DNA of 64,000 bases from Amycolatopsis benzoatilytica AK 16/65 (GTDB lineage Bacteria > Actinomycetota > Actinomycetes > Mycobacteriales > Pseudonocardiaceae): the NCBI RefSeq assembly GCF_000383915.1, contig NZ_KB912942.1, positions 316,397-380,396 of the forward strand, written 5' to 3'. The notes beneath the pieces were generated by a model. That model saw only the letters and a program-made list of their open reading frames with translations. It was not told where the DNA came from and did not search any database. Shown here piece after piece: positions 30,583-42,147 of the stretch. Both the position numbers and the translations under genes were made by a program. Positions within the stretch are counted from its first letter, which is position 1, and every line of letters starts with the position of its first letter.

Positions 30583-31797
30583 TCACCAGAGGCCACGAGC
30601 GCGAGCCAGCCGTCCCACCGTCAGCGCGACCCGCAGCACCAGCGCGTCCCGCGCCTCAGTCGGGTTTCGCCCGGTCAATTCCGCCGCCTTGCGCAGCCGG
30701 TACCGGACCGTGTTCGGATGCACGAACAGTGCCTGCGCGCACCGTTCCAGCACTCCGCCGGTGTCCAGATAGGTCTCGACTGTCCGCTGCAACGCCGACC
30801 CGGCCTCTTCGAGCGGCCGCGCCACCTGGTCGATCAGCAGCCGCTCCGCGCCCGGATCGCCGGAAAGCGCGCGCTCGGGAAGCAGGTCGGCCGACCGGAC
30901 TGGACGGGGCGCGCCGGGCCAGCCGACCACCGCGCGCAAGCCGGACAGGGCCTCGGCCGCGCTGTGGTGTGCCTCGGCGAGGGTCGGCACGGTCGGACCG
31001 GCCACGACCGGGCCGTCGGCGAACACAGTGGACATCCGGGCGAGGATTTCGCGTTCCTTCGGCCCGCCGTCGGTCGGCCCGCCGATCACGATCACCAGCC
31101 GCGAGCCCTGCACGGACAGCAGTACCGCGCGGCCGACCCGGGCGGCGCGGGCACGGACGTCGAAAACCACCGTCGGCGGATCGTCCGAAGGCGGATTCCC
31201 TACCAGGACGGTCGCCGCCGCGGCCGGGTCCCAGCCGAGTGCGGCGGCTCGGGACAGGACCGATTCTTCGGCGTCGCCGCGGACGATCCCGTCGACCACC
31301 AGAGCTTCCAGCCGGGCGTCCCAGGCGCCGCGCGCTTCCGCCGCGGCGGCGTAGGAGTTGGCCGCGGCGAAGGCGATTTCCCTGCCGTAGCGCAGGATTC
31401 CTTCGATCAGCGCGGCGCGCTCGGCTTCGTTCGCGGCGAATTCCGGGAGCTGTTCCTCGAAGACCTCGATCGCCAGCCGGACCATCGCGACCGCCTGGCG
31501 CAGGCTGATCCAGCGCGACACCTCGGCGGGCGCGTCGCGGAACGCGTCGGTGGTGAGTTTCAGCGCTTCCTTGGAATCGCGCAGCCACGAGACGAATCCG
31601 CTCGCCCCGGTCTGCGTGATCAGCAGCACGCTGGCCCGCTGGTCGGCGGGCAGCCGGGCGAACCAGACGAGCCGGCGTTCCATTTCCGCGACGCTCGCGC
31701 TCGCCAGCCGCCCGGAGGCGTGCTCCAGGCTGCGCAGGGTTTTCGCGGACAGTCCGTGGTGCTTTGGCGCCGGGCGTCCCGATGAAGTGTCGGCCAT
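30583..31797 (-). CDS. fasR: PucR/CdaR-type regulator of the FAS-II operon (FasR-like)
   Basis: 404 residues. The C-terminal PucR helix-turn-helix is ERCAQALFVHPNTVRYRLRK (about 360-380). The centre holds the GGDEF-like domain usual for this family, and the N-terminal part is helical. It lies directly upstream of fabD-fabH-acpP-fabF on the same strand, exactly as FasR does in Streptomyces coelicolor, where it activates that operon; the name rests on synteny plus domain type. ATG at 31797 is only 10 nt after TAGGAT (complement of 31808-31813), so its leader is a few bases at most. Confidence 0.88.
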   Translation of the reverse strand: MADTSSGRPAPKHHGLSAKTLRSLEHASGRLASASVAEMERRLVWFARLPADQRASVLLITQTGASGFVSWLRDSKEALKLTTDAFRDAPAEVSRWISLRQAVAMVRLAIEVFEEQLPEFAANEAERAALIEGILRYGREIAFAAANSYAAAAEARGAWDARLEALVVDGIVRGDAEESVLSRAAALGWDPAAAATVLVGNPPSDDPPTVVFDVRARAARVGRAVLLSVQGSRLVIVIGGPTDGGPKEREILARMSTVFADGPVVAGPTVPTLAEAHHSAAEALSGLRAVVGWPGAPRPVRSADLLPERALSGDPGAERLLIDQVARPLEEAGSALQRTVETYLDTGGVLERCAQALFVHPNTVRYRLRKAAELTGRNPTEARDALVLRVALTVGRLARARGLW

Positions 31798-31953
31798 GTC
31801 GGGTCCGATCCTACGTCGGGGCGCGAGGCACAACTTTCGGCTGCGGCGGGGGGAACTTCGGGCGGTGGGCAACGGCCGGCCCAAGTGCCTAGGATCCGAG
31901 GCCTGGAGTGGTAGGGGATCACTCCGGGGGACAACTGGACAAGGGGGCGGGCG

Positions 31954-32871
31954 ATGGCAGGGCCCGGACTGGAGATCGACGGCATCTCCAAGAGGTACGG
32001 CGACGTGGTGGCGCTGGAGAAAATGACCTTCGACGTGCGGCCGGGCGAGCTGTTCGGCTTCGTCGGCAGCAACGGCGCGGGCAAAACGACCACGATGCGC
32101 ATCGCGCTCGGCGTCCTGAGCGCGGACGCGGGCGAGGTGCGCTACGAGGGCGTGCCGATCACGCACGAAACGCGTCGCCAGATCGGGTACATGCCAGAGG
32201 AACGCGGCCTGTACCCGAAGATGAAGGTCGGCGAGCAGCTCACCTACCTGGCGCGGCTGCACGGAATGCCGGTCGCGCAGGCGAAGGCCTCGACCGAACG
32301 GTGGACCGAGCGGCTGGGAGTGGCCGCCCGCCGCGACGACGAGGTGCAGAAGCTCAGCCTCGGCAACCAGCAGCGCGTGCAGCTGGCCGCCGCGCTGGTG
32401 CACGAACCGCGGATTCTCGTGCTGGACGAGCCGTTCTCCGGGCTGGACCCGGTGGCCGTCGACGTGATGAGCGCGGTGCTGAAAGAAAAGGCGGCCGAGG
32501 GCGTTCCCGTCGTGTTCTCCAGCCACCAGCTGGATCTGGTGGAGCGGCTGTGCGACCGGGTCGGGATCGTCCGGAGCGGGCGGATGGAAGCGTCCGGCTC
32601 GGTGGCGGAGCTGCGCGCGGGCGGCACGACCCGGCTGCTCGTCGACGCGCCGGACGCGCCGGACAGCTGGGCGGCCGCGCTCGCCGGCGTGACCGTGGTC
32701 GGCCGGACCGGTTCGGTGACCGAACTGGAACTGGCCGACGGCGCGGACGATCAGGCGGTGCTGCACGCCGCGCTGGCTACCGGACCGGTGCGCGAGTTCG
32801 CCCGGAAGCTGCCGTCGCTCACCGATCTGTTCCGTTCCGTCGTGACCGAGCACCGGGAGGCCGCGGCATGA
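31954..32871 (+). CDS. ABC transporter ATP-binding protein (NatA/export type)
   Basis: 305 residues. Walker A GSNGAGKTTT, Q-loop in YMPEERGLYPKM, signature KLSLGNQQRVQ (a LSLGN variant of LSGGQ), Walker B ILVLDEPFSGLDP and H-loop FSSHQLDLV. The single nucleotide-binding domain with a 70-residue C-terminal extension is typical of ABC-2 exporters such as NatA. A -10-like TAGGAT lies at 31890-31895, giving a leader of about 55 nt. The permease gene overlaps its stop by 4 bp (ATGA at 32868). Confidence 0.95.
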   Translation: MAGPGLEIDGISKRYGDVVALEKMTFDVRPGELFGFVGSNGAGKTTTMRIALGVLSADAGEVRYEGVPITHETRRQIGYMPEERGLYPKMKVGEQLTYLARLHGMPVAQAKASTERWTERLGVAARRDDEVQKLSLGNQQRVQLAAALVHEPRILVLDEPFSGLDPVAVDVMSAVLKEKAAEGVPVVFSSHQLDLVERLCDRVGIVRSGRMEASGSVAELRAGGTTRLLVDAPDAPDSWAAALAGVTVVGRTGSVTELELADGADDQAVLHAALATGPVREFARKLPSLTDLFRSVVTEHREAAA

Positions 32872-34091
32872 CCGGGTCCGATGTCCAGATGAGCCCGTTG
32901 TCCGCGGTCGGCCTGGTGGCCGGGCGGGAGATCAGCACCCGGGTCAATTCCAAGGCGTACCGGATCACCACGCTGGTGATGGTGCTGATCATTCTCGCGA
33001 TGACGCTGGTCTTCAAGTTCCTTTCCGGCGGCAGCGGCGGCGCCGACTCCACGGTCGGCTATGTGCCGGCGGCGGCGGAGCTGGCGAAGCCGCTGGTCGC
33101 GACCGGCGAGTCGATCGGCCAGAAGATCGCCGCCCAGCCGGTCGCCAACCAGTCCGAAGGCGTGGCGAAGCTGCGGGACGGCTCGATCGACGCGCTGCTG
33201 GTGCAGGACGCGAAGCAGATCCACGTCCAGGTGAAGAAGACGCTGGACGCGAAGCTGAAGAACACGCTTTCGGTGCTGTCCAAGCAGGTCGCGCTCAACC
33301 AGGGGATCGAGTCGCTGGGCGTGCCGGACGGCGTGCGGAAGGTGGACCAGGCGGTCGCCGGCGCGAAGGTCGACGAGCTGCCGCCGCTGGAGAAGCCCTA
33401 CGACTACAACGGGCAGCAGCTGGTGCTCGGCATCATCGCCGGCGTCCTGATCTATCTGTCGTTGATGATCAACGGGCAGAGCGTCGCGCAGGGCGTGGTC
33501 GAGGAGAAGACGTCGCGGGTGGTCGAGCTGCTGCTGTCGACGATCAAACCGTGGCAGCTGATGGCCGGGAAGGTGCTCGGCATCGGAACGGTCGGCCTGA
33601 TCCAGATGCTGGCGATCGGCATCGTCGGTGTCGCGTCCGGGCTCGGCCTCGGCGTGCTGACCATCTCGGTGAACGCCGCGGTCGGCACCGTGGTGTGGCT
33701 GATCGTCTGGTATCTGCTCGGATTCTTCATGTATTCGATCGTCTTCGCGGCGCTGGGTGCGCTGGTGTCGCGGCAGGAGGACGTGGGCGGCGCGACGATG
33801 CCGGCGCTGATGTTCGTGATCGCCGGGTACGTGGTGGGGATTTCGATCCTGCCGTCGAATCCGGGCAGCACCCTGGCCGAGGTGCTTTCGGTGATCCCGG
33901 TGTTCGCCCCGACGCTGATGCCGATGCGCCTGGCAATGGGCGGCGTGCCGGTGTGGGAAGCGGTGCTGTCGGTCGGGCTGGTAATGGCGCTGATCCCGGC
34001 GCTGATCTGGCTTGCCGCGCGGATCTACCGCAACGCGGTGATGCGAACCGGCGCGAAGGTGAAGCTGCGGGACGCGCTCAGCGCGGCCTGA
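32868..34091 (+). CDS. ABC-2 type transporter permease (NatB-like)
   Basis: 407 residues. One N-terminal membrane helix (ITTLVMVLIILAMTLVF), a large external domain (about 55-185), then five C-terminal helices (LVLGIIAGVLIYLSLMI, LIQMLAIGIVGVASGLGLGV, VVWLIVWYLLGFFMYSIVFA and others). The motif VVEEKTSRVVELLLSTIKPW between the first two is the conserved ABC-2/NatB coupling segment. The family exports Na+ or toxic compounds; the substrate here is unknown. It is translationally coupled to the ATPase. Confidence 0.93.
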   Translation: MTGSDVQMSPLSAVGLVAGREISTRVNSKAYRITTLVMVLIILAMTLVFKFLSGGSGGADSTVGYVPAAAELAKPLVATGESIGQKIAAQPVANQSEGVAKLRDGSIDALLVQDAKQIHVQVKKTLDAKLKNTLSVLSKQVALNQGIESLGVPDGVRKVDQAVAGAKVDELPPLEKPYDYNGQQLVLGIIAGVLIYLSLMINGQSVAQGVVEEKTSRVVELLLSTIKPWQLMAGKVLGIGTVGLIQMLAIGIVGVASGLGLGVLTISVNAAVGTVVWLIVWYLLGFFMYSIVFAALGALVSRQEDVGGATMPALMFVIAGYVVGISILPSNPGSTLAEVLSVIPVFAPTLMPMRLAMGGVPVWEAVLSVGLVMALIPALIWLAARIYRNAVMRTGAKVKLRDALSAA

Positions 34092-34108
34092 CCGCCGACT
34101 CTTCTTGA

Positions 34109-34150
34109 GAGGGCCTCCTGGCGGATTTTTCCGTCCGTCGGGAGGCCCTC
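34109..34150 (+). terminator. hairpin terminator after the ABC operon
   Basis: GAGGGCCTCC and GGAGGCCCTC flank a 22-nt spacer that includes TTTTT and a weaker inner stem (ggcgga/tccgtc). It starts 17 bp after the permease stop. Confidence 0.75.
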
Positions 34151-34204
34151 GTCGCGTTCTACCCTGGGTAGCTCCCCGGGAAGGGCCAGGGCGAGGCTTA
34201 CCCA

Positions 34205-34230
34205 GCCGCTAACCCACGTGGGTTAGCGGC
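34205..34230. promoter_or_regulatory. 26-bp perfect palindrome
   Basis: Left half GCCGCTAACCCAC is followed at once by its exact complement, centred on ACGT, with no loop. A loopless palindrome is a poor transcription terminator but a good dyad operator. It lies 55 bp past the ABC operon terminator and about 650 bp before the next gene. Confidence 0.6.
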
Positions 34231-34670
34231 ATCGGGTGAGATGTGACAGCCCATCCCGATCGTTCCTCTGCCTCTCCGCCGCGCGTTTCCGGCGACTCCG
34301 GTCTGGCCTCGGGGAGCCTCCGGGGAGTCTTCGCAATCGGCGGTCCTCGTCGGCCCGAGTTGGTGACCGCGCATCGGTCGGGCCTGGCCGCGCGTAGCTT
34401 CCGATCCGGGCGAAACCCCAGCGCAACGCCGCATCCGGAGCCAGGAATCCGCCGACGTCCGGTTAATGGGCCAAACATGGCCGGGTGGTGAACGTGCCGA
34501 TATCGGCGGGAAAACGCGAACCGTATTCGCGCCGGCCGAGTCGGTGCCGCAGCTGCGGAACTGGCTGGTAACTCACGGGAAAAGCCGGATCCGGATCTTC
34601 GGCGAGTACGCCGGAAGCGGGTGCCCGGGCGGAGGACTCGCGCCCCTGCGCGGAAAGGCGGAAAAATGTT

Positions 34671-34716
34671 CGAGGCCGCTCGGCGCTTGCGGTTTTCGCT
34701 GCGCCGAGCGGCCTCG
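34671..34716. terminator. terminator-like hairpin in a gene-free stretch
   Basis: CGAGGCCGCTCGGCGC and its exact complement (16 bp) flank a 14-nt loop (ttgcggttttcgct). It may end a non-coding transcript starting within 34230-34670. Confidence 0.6.
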
Positions 34717-34883
34717 TCTCCCCGGTCCCCACCGGTAGGACAAGTATGGCCGGGGTTGATCTTCTCGCGCCAGTCGTCTCACTCGATCGTGGTGCACGGC
34801 ACTCGTGCCCGCTGGGTACTCGTTCTGCGACCGGCGGGACGACGCCGGAGAATCCGCGTCGAACTGCGGCGAAGGGAGCCAGC

Positions 34884-35741
34884 GTGGGTGAGCAACTCAA
34901 GAACGGACTCGGACAGGCCTGGAATTTAGTGGCCACGTTCGTGCCGAAACTCGTCGGTTTTCTGATCATCCTGCTGATCGGCTGGTTGATCGCGAAAGCC
35001 GTGTCCAAAGCACTCGGGATCGTTCTCGGAAAGCTCGGTTTCGCCCGGATGGTCGAGAAGACCGGGCTGACCGGAATGGTGAAGGGAGCGAATTTCGACG
35101 CCACCACCGTGCTGGTGAAACTCGTCTACTACTTCATTCTGCTGATCGCGCTGCAGCTGGCGTTCGGGGTGTTCGGCCCGTCGAACCCGGTGAGTCAGCT
35201 GCTCAACGACATCATCGCCTTCCTGCCGCGGATCCTCGTGGCGCTGGTGCTGATCATCGTGGCGGCGGCGATCGCGAAGGTCGTGCGGGACGTCATCTCC
35301 TCGGCGATGGCCGCGCGTCCGGCGGGGCGGCTGCTCAGCACGGCCGCGTACTGGCTCGTGATGGCGTTCGGCATCATCGCGGCGCTGGGCCAGGTGAACA
35401 TCGCGACGACGGTGACCGGACCGGTGCTGATCGCGGTGCTGGCCACCGCGGGCGGGGTGATCGTGGTCGGCTTCGGCGGCGGCCTGATCAAGCCCGCCCA
35501 GGAGCGGTGGGGCGGCTGGCTGGCCAACCTGCAGGGGCAGGTCAGCGCCAAGAACGGCGGGCAGCAGTCGCAGGTCGCCGGGCAGCACGCGCCGGCCGGT
35601 GCCGCTCCCGGGGCGCAGGGCTACCCGCAGAGCCAGTCGGGCAGCTTGCCGCAGCCGGGGCAGACCCGGCAGATGCCGGCGGACGGTCATTCGACGGAGC
35701 CGCCGACCCCTCCGGCGGGATTCAGCCGCGTCGAGCGCTGA
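34884..35741 (+). CDS. conserved-TM-helix membrane protein, mechanosensitive-channel-like (CmpX type)
   Basis: About 285 residues from GTG 34884 (GGGAG upstream). Four membrane segments, the first two in duplicated helix units: LVGFLIILLIGWLIAKAV then FARMVEKTGL, and ILVALVLIIVAAAIAKVVRD. Later come LLSTAAYWLVMAFGIIAALG and VLIAVLATAGGVIVVGFGGG. These match the TM_helix repeats of CmpX-like proteins, relatives of MscS lacking the classical MscS beta domain. The C-terminal 70 residues are Gln/Pro/Gly-rich and probably disordered. Membrane homeostasis under osmotic or envelope stress is a plausible role but not shown here. Confidence 0.85.
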   Translation: MGEQLKNGLGQAWNLVATFVPKLVGFLIILLIGWLIAKAVSKALGIVLGKLGFARMVEKTGLTGMVKGANFDATTVLVKLVYYFILLIALQLAFGVFGPSNPVSQLLNDIIAFLPRILVALVLIIVAAAIAKVVRDVISSAMAARPAGRLLSTAAYWLVMAFGIIAALGQVNIATTVTGPVLIAVLATAGGVIVVGFGGGLIKPAQERWGGWLANLQGQVSAKNGGQQSQVAGQHAPAGAAPGAQGYPQSQSGSLPQPGQTRQMPADGHSTEPPTPPAGFSRVER

Positions 35742-35750
35742 CCTGAACAC

Positions 35751-35791
35751 AGCGGCGGAGGCCCGGGGAGACCCGGGCCTCCGCCGCTTTT
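35751..35791 (+). terminator. intrinsic terminator
   Basis: AGCGGCGGAGGCCCGGG, loop GAGA, exact complement, then TTTT: a 17-bp stem with a GNRA loop and a short U-tract, 9 bp after the stop of the channel-like gene. Confidence 0.92.
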
Positions 35792-35899
35792 CGCGCCGCG
35801 GGCGATCCAGGAAGCGGGACTGTCCGCAGTGTCACATCGGCAGGGGAATGGCCGCGCCGTGCTGCATGTTGGGAGGCGTAGATCGAAGGGGGTGCCGAC

Positions 35900-36532
35900 G
35901 TGGAGTTCTTGTTGCACCACGGCGTGACGGTGTTCGGCCAGTGGATCTCGATCGCGGAGCTGACCGGACAGCTGTTCGCGCTAGCGGTGGTCTTCCTGGC
36001 GCAACGACGCACGCTGTGGACCTGGCCGGTGCAGGTCGGCGCTACGGTGCTGCTGTTCGCCGTCTACGCGTCCGCGCACCTGGGCGGCCTCGCCGGTCGG
36101 CAGATCGCCATCCTGCTTATCTCGCTGTACGGCTGGTGGGCCTGGAACCGTCGCACGGACCCGATTTACGGGGTCGTCGTGCGCAAGGGCCGCTGGACTG
36201 AACGCGCGGCGATGCTCGGCTCGTTCGTTGTGGGCACCGTCGCGATGGCGCTGGTCCTGCAAGCCCTCAACGCGTCTTGGGCGCCATGGCCGGACGCCGC
36301 GATCTTCATCGGGACACTCGTCGCATTCGCCGCGCAGGGTGTCGGACTGGTGGAGTTCTGGGGCGTGTGGCTGGTGGTCGACGCGATCGGCGTGCCACTG
36401 CAGATCAAATCCGGCCTGTACTTCTCGGCGGCGATCTACGTCGTCTTCGCGGTGCTGGTGGTGCACGGCTGGATTACGTGGAACCGCTCGGCCCGTGCCG
36501 CGGTGGACCAGAGGAAGCTCGCGGCGGTCTGA
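35900..36532 (+). CDS. pnuC: nicotinamide mononucleotide/riboside transporter, PnuC family
   Basis: 210 residues with about seven membrane helices. The family signature region is seen in LLISLYGWWAWNR, and LVEFWGVWLVVDAIGVPLQI is the conserved Trp/Asp segment that contacts the substrate. PnuC proteins are facilitators for nicotinamide riboside or related vitamins. GTG at 35900 with AAGGGGG eight bases upstream. No NAD-biosynthesis genes are adjacent, so the exact vitamin is open. Confidence 0.88.
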   Translation: MEFLLHHGVTVFGQWISIAELTGQLFALAVVFLAQRRTLWTWPVQVGATVLLFAVYASAHLGGLAGRQIAILLISLYGWWAWNRRTDPIYGVVVRKGRWTERAAMLGSFVVGTVAMALVLQALNASWAPWPDAAIFIGTLVAFAAQGVGLVEFWGVWLVVDAIGVPLQIKSGLYFSAAIYVVFAVLVVHGWITWNRSARAAVDQRKLAAV

Positions 36533-36701
36533 CGATTGGATCACTCGGCGGGAGCCACGAGCGCGGCACGACCAGCCCGCGCCGGTTCACGATGCCGGAC
36601 GTGGTCTTCCCCTTGGCTGATGCCTGGGACGGGCGGCGCGACGCCGGTCACTGGACACCGCGAAGATGCGCGTCCGCCGTCCCGATGCTGGGATGAAGTC
36701 C

Positions 36702-37016
36702 ATGAGCGACGAGATCACCGACCCGGCCGTGCGCGCGTTCGTGACCGCGCTCAACGCCGGGGACCGGGCCGCGTTCCGGGCCGCGTTGACGTCCGACGCG
36801 ACCATGTCCGACGACGGCACCGACCGCGACCTCGGCGACTGGACCGAGCGCGAGATCTTCTCCAGCGACGGCAAACTCGAGGTCGAGTCCACGTCTGACG
36901 GGGGCCGGACGCTGGTCGCCGACTACTCGAACTCGACCTGGGGCGCGATGCGCACGCGCTGGCTGTTCGCGGTGCGCGACGGAAAGGTTTCCCGGTTCGA
37001 GACCGGCCAGGCCTAG
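36702..37016 (+). CDS. SnoaL/NTF2-like small protein
   Basis: About 104 residues: MSDEITDPAVRAFVTALNAG, DRAAFRAALTSDATMSDDG, then beta strands ending in WLFAVRDGKVSRFETGQA. This is the cone-shaped NTF2 fold, without clear catalytic residues. Start ATG 36702; ATG 36693 (MKS extension) is possible. The upstream 170 bp contain no supported gene. Role unknown. Confidence 0.8.
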   Translation: MSDEITDPAVRAFVTALNAGDRAAFRAALTSDATMSDDGTDRDLGDWTEREIFSSDGKLEVESTSDGGRTLVADYSNSTWGAMRTRWLFAVRDGKVSRFETGQA

Positions 37017-37052
37017 CGGCCGCACCGGCAGGCGCCGGCGCGGCCGAAGCGC

Positions 37053-38264
37053 TCAGCGCAGCGTCGCGTGGGTGGGGCGCAGGTCGTCCACCCGGCGCAC
37101 CCCGAGCAGCTGCATCGTGCGGATCATTTCGCTGCGCAGGATGTCCACGCAGCGCTGCACGCCGCGTTCGCCGCCGGCCATCAGGCCGTACAGGAACGCA
37201 CGTCCGATCAGCACCGCGTTCGCGCCGCGGGCCAGTGCGGCCACGATGTCGCCGCCGGACAGGATGCCGGTGTCGACCCACACTTCGGCCTCGCCCTGGA
37301 TCTGGTCCAGTGCCGCGGGCAGCAGCTCGATCGGCGTCGGCGCGCGGTCGAGCTGGCGTCCCCCGTGGTTGGACAGCAGCACCGCGTCCGCGCCGTGCTT
37401 CACCACTTCGCGGGCGTCGTCCACGTTCTGCACGCCCTTGACGACCAGTTTCCCCGGCCAGGTCTGGCGTACCCAGTCCAGGTCGTCGAAGTTCAGCGTC
37501 GGGTCGAACAGCTTGTCCAGCAGCTCGGCCACGGTGCCGCCGAACCGGTTGAGCGACGCGAAGTTCAGCGGCTCGGTGGTCAGCATGTTGAACCACCACG
37601 CCGGGTGCATCGCGCCGTCCACGAACGTCTTCAGCGTGATCGCGGGCGGGATGGTGAGCCCGTTGCGGACGTCGCGCAGCCGCTGCCCGGCGACCGGGGT
37701 GTCGACGGTCAGCAGCAGCGTGTCGTATCCGCTCTCCCACGCCCGATTCATCAGATCTTCGCCCGCGCCGTGGTCGCGCCACACGTACAGCTGGAACCAC
37801 TTGCGCGCGTCCGGCGCGGCCGCCGCGAGGTCTTCGATGGACGTGGTGCCCATCGTCGACAGCGCCATCGGCATGTCGTTGCGCTGGGCCACCCGGGCGA
37901 CCGCGCGCTCGCCCTCGGTCTGCATCATCCGGGTGAAGCCGGTCGGCGCGAACGCGAACGGCAGCGCCGAGCGGACGCCGAGGATCTCCCTGCTGGTGTC
38001 TACATCGGACACACCGCGCAGCACGTTGGGCTGGAATTCCACCCGTCGGTAAGCCTGCCGGGCGCGGCGCAGGCTGTCTTCGAGCTCGGCCGCGCCGTCG
38101 GTGTAGTCGAAGGCGGCGCGCGGCGTGCGCTTGCGTGCGAGCATCCGCAGATCGGCGATCGTGTGCGCGCTGGCGAGGCGCCGATCGGTCGGGTTGAGCA
38201 CGATCGGCTTCGGCCGCAAGATCTCTTTGAGCTCGCTGGGCCGGGGCAGGCGACGCTTCGTCAC
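37053..38264 (-). CDS. lldD: FMN-dependent alpha-hydroxy-acid dehydrogenase, LldD2-like
   Basis: 403 residues. Oxidises L-lactate or a similar 2-hydroxy acid and passes electrons to quinone or a flavoprotein. Family residues: FDYTDGAAE (about 52-60), PTGFTRMMQTEGE, WFQLYVWRD (Tyr160), LTVDTPVAGQRLRDVRNG, and the catalytic LSNHGGRQLDRAP (His300, Arg303), then VDTGILSGGDIVAALARGA. It follows the mycobacterial LldD2 sequence closely throughout. GTG at 38264 has AAAGGTGG upstream. The ACATCCGATGT dyad at 38295 could be its operator. Confidence 0.92.
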   Translation of the reverse strand: MTKRRLPRPSELKEILRPKPIVLNPTDRRLASAHTIADLRMLARKRTPRAAFDYTDGAAELEDSLRRARQAYRRVEFQPNVLRGVSDVDTSREILGVRSALPFAFAPTGFTRMMQTEGERAVARVAQRNDMPMALSTMGTTSIEDLAAAAPDARKWFQLYVWRDHGAGEDLMNRAWESGYDTLLLTVDTPVAGQRLRDVRNGLTIPPAITLKTFVDGAMHPAWWFNMLTTEPLNFASLNRFGGTVAELLDKLFDPTLNFDDLDWVRQTWPGKLVVKGVQNVDDAREVVKHGADAVLLSNHGGRQLDRAPTPIELLPAALDQIQGEAEVWVDTGILSGGDIVAALARGANAVLIGRAFLYGLMAGGERGVQRCVDILRSEMIRTMQLLGVRRVDDLRPTHATLR

Positions 38265-38294
38265 GCTCGACCACCTTTCGTCAGGCATCCGGAT

Positions 38295-38305
38295 ACATCC
38301 GATGT
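38295..38305. promoter_or_regulatory. short dyad upstream of lldD
   Basis: ACATC-C-GATGT, perfect 5-bp arms, 31 bp upstream of the lldD start. A longer imperfect dyad (CTGGTCGGCC / GGCCGGACCAG) lies at about 38378-38406. Either could serve a GntR-type lactate regulator, which is not encoded nearby. Confidence 0.35.
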
Positions 38306-38421
38306 CTACCTTACTGGGCTGCTCATTGCTTATCCGACCACAGGCCGAACGACTCCGATCGCGACGCTTGCGTGCGTGTCTGGTCGGCCTGCTGGTGGCC
38401 GGACCAGCACGACGACGACCC

Positions 38422-38449
38422 CTCCGGGACAGGGAGTCCTGTCCCGGAG
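38422..38449 (-). terminator. terminator of aceE
   Basis: CTCCGGGACAGG, loop GAGT, exact complement: a 12-bp stem 22 bp past the aceE stop on the minus strand. Confidence 0.8.
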
Positions 38450-38471
38450 CGGCCGGCGCCTCAGCCAACCG

Positions 38472-41318
<2,847 letters not shown>

Positions 41319-41654
41319 TCATGGTCGTCCCCGTGCCGGTTCGCGTCACCGGTACTGACCGGTAACATTTGCCGCCCGAGTGCCACCACTCCCCGCGCAC
41401 GGTGTATCGCGCGCGCGTTTTCTCTCCACCACCCTAAAGGAGGGGTCCGGCGGCGGCCGCGCAGCGGTGGGTACTGAGTGCCACCCCGGGGTCGCGCGGG
41501 CGGGTCCCCGGCTCTACGCTGCGGACACGACTTGCCAAAGATCCGGTGTGGACGGTTGCGCGCAGCGCCGCGCCAGTGTTCGCTGTTCCACAACCGTGTA
41601 CCCGAGTGCGGCGGGCAGCTGCCGCACTCCGTCGTAGTTGGAGGAGTGGAAGCA
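41319..41654. other. divergent promoter region of aceE and the DUF3052 gene
   Basis: 336 bp. On the aceE side ACCGGT occurs twice, 4 bp apart (about 41360-41376), each self-complementary. On the DUF3052 side a hairpin at 41604-41629 (GAGTGCGGC / GCCGCACTC) precedes the GGAGG, so it would sit in the 5' UTR. An AAAGGAGGGG at about 41438 has no ORF worth reporting behind it. Confidence 0.5.
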
Positions 41655-42089
41655 GTGGTCGCCGCGGGAGACGCAGGCAACGCCGGCGTCGCCGAGAGCC
41701 TTGGCATCAAGCCGGACATGGTGGTCCAAGAGATCGGCTGGGACGAGGACGTCGACGACGACGTCCGCGCGGCGATCGAGGAAACTATCGGCGGTGAGCT
41801 CCTCGACGAAGACGCGCAGGAGGTCATCGACGTTGTGCTGCTGTGGTGGCGCGACAACGACGGTGACCTCGGGGACGCGCTGGTCGACGCGCGTGGCCCG
41901 CTGGACGAGAACGGCGTGATCTGGGTGCTGACCCCGAAGACCGGGCAGCCCGGGCACGTCGAGCCCAGCGATATCGCCGAGGCGGTGCCCCAGGTCGGGC
42001 TCGCTCAGACGGCGAACATCAGCGTCGGGGCCGGCTGGCTGGGCACCCGTCTGGTGTCGCCGAAGTCCTCCAAGGCCAAGCAGCGCTGA
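41655..42089 (+). CDS. DUF3052 family protein
   Basis: About 144 residues. Begins VVAAGDAGNAGVAESLGIKP and continues MVVQEIGWDEDVDDDVRAAI, the strongly acidic signature of this actinobacterial family, then VVLLWWRDNDGDLGDAL and WVLTPKTGQPGHVEPSDI. GTG 41655 is chosen because GGAGGA lies 9 bases upstream; GTG 41646 is too close to that SD. It is conserved next to aceE and ahpE in mycobacteria (Rv2239c-aceE-ahpE region), which supports the gene order here. Function unknown. Confidence 0.9.
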   Translation: MVAAGDAGNAGVAESLGIKPDMVVQEIGWDEDVDDDVRAAIEETIGGELLDEDAQEVIDVVLLWWRDNDGDLGDALVDARGPLDENGVIWVLTPKTGQPGHVEPSDIAEAVPQVGLAQTANISVGAGWLGTRLVSPKSSKAKQR

Positions 42090-42147
42090 AGCGCCGCGAT
42101 AGGGTGAACAGGCACGCTCGTGTTCGCTCTGGAGAGGAATAGCCGGT

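Larger units (their letters stand above)
34151..34883. other. 733-bp region without a supported gene
   Basis: Contains a 26-bp perfect palindrome (34205-34230) and a terminator-like hairpin (34671-34716). ORFs on both strands here have no recognisable domain, no good SD and mixed third-position composition. One at 34466-34738 has a protein-like centre but runs straight through the hairpin. The last 140 bp lead to the SD and GTG of the channel-like gene. Confidence 0.55.

Noticed and set aside
34466..34738. 90-codon plus-strand ORF in the gene-free region
   Set aside because: Its middle looks protein-like, but it lacks an SD, has mixed third-position bias and reads through a perfect hairpin.
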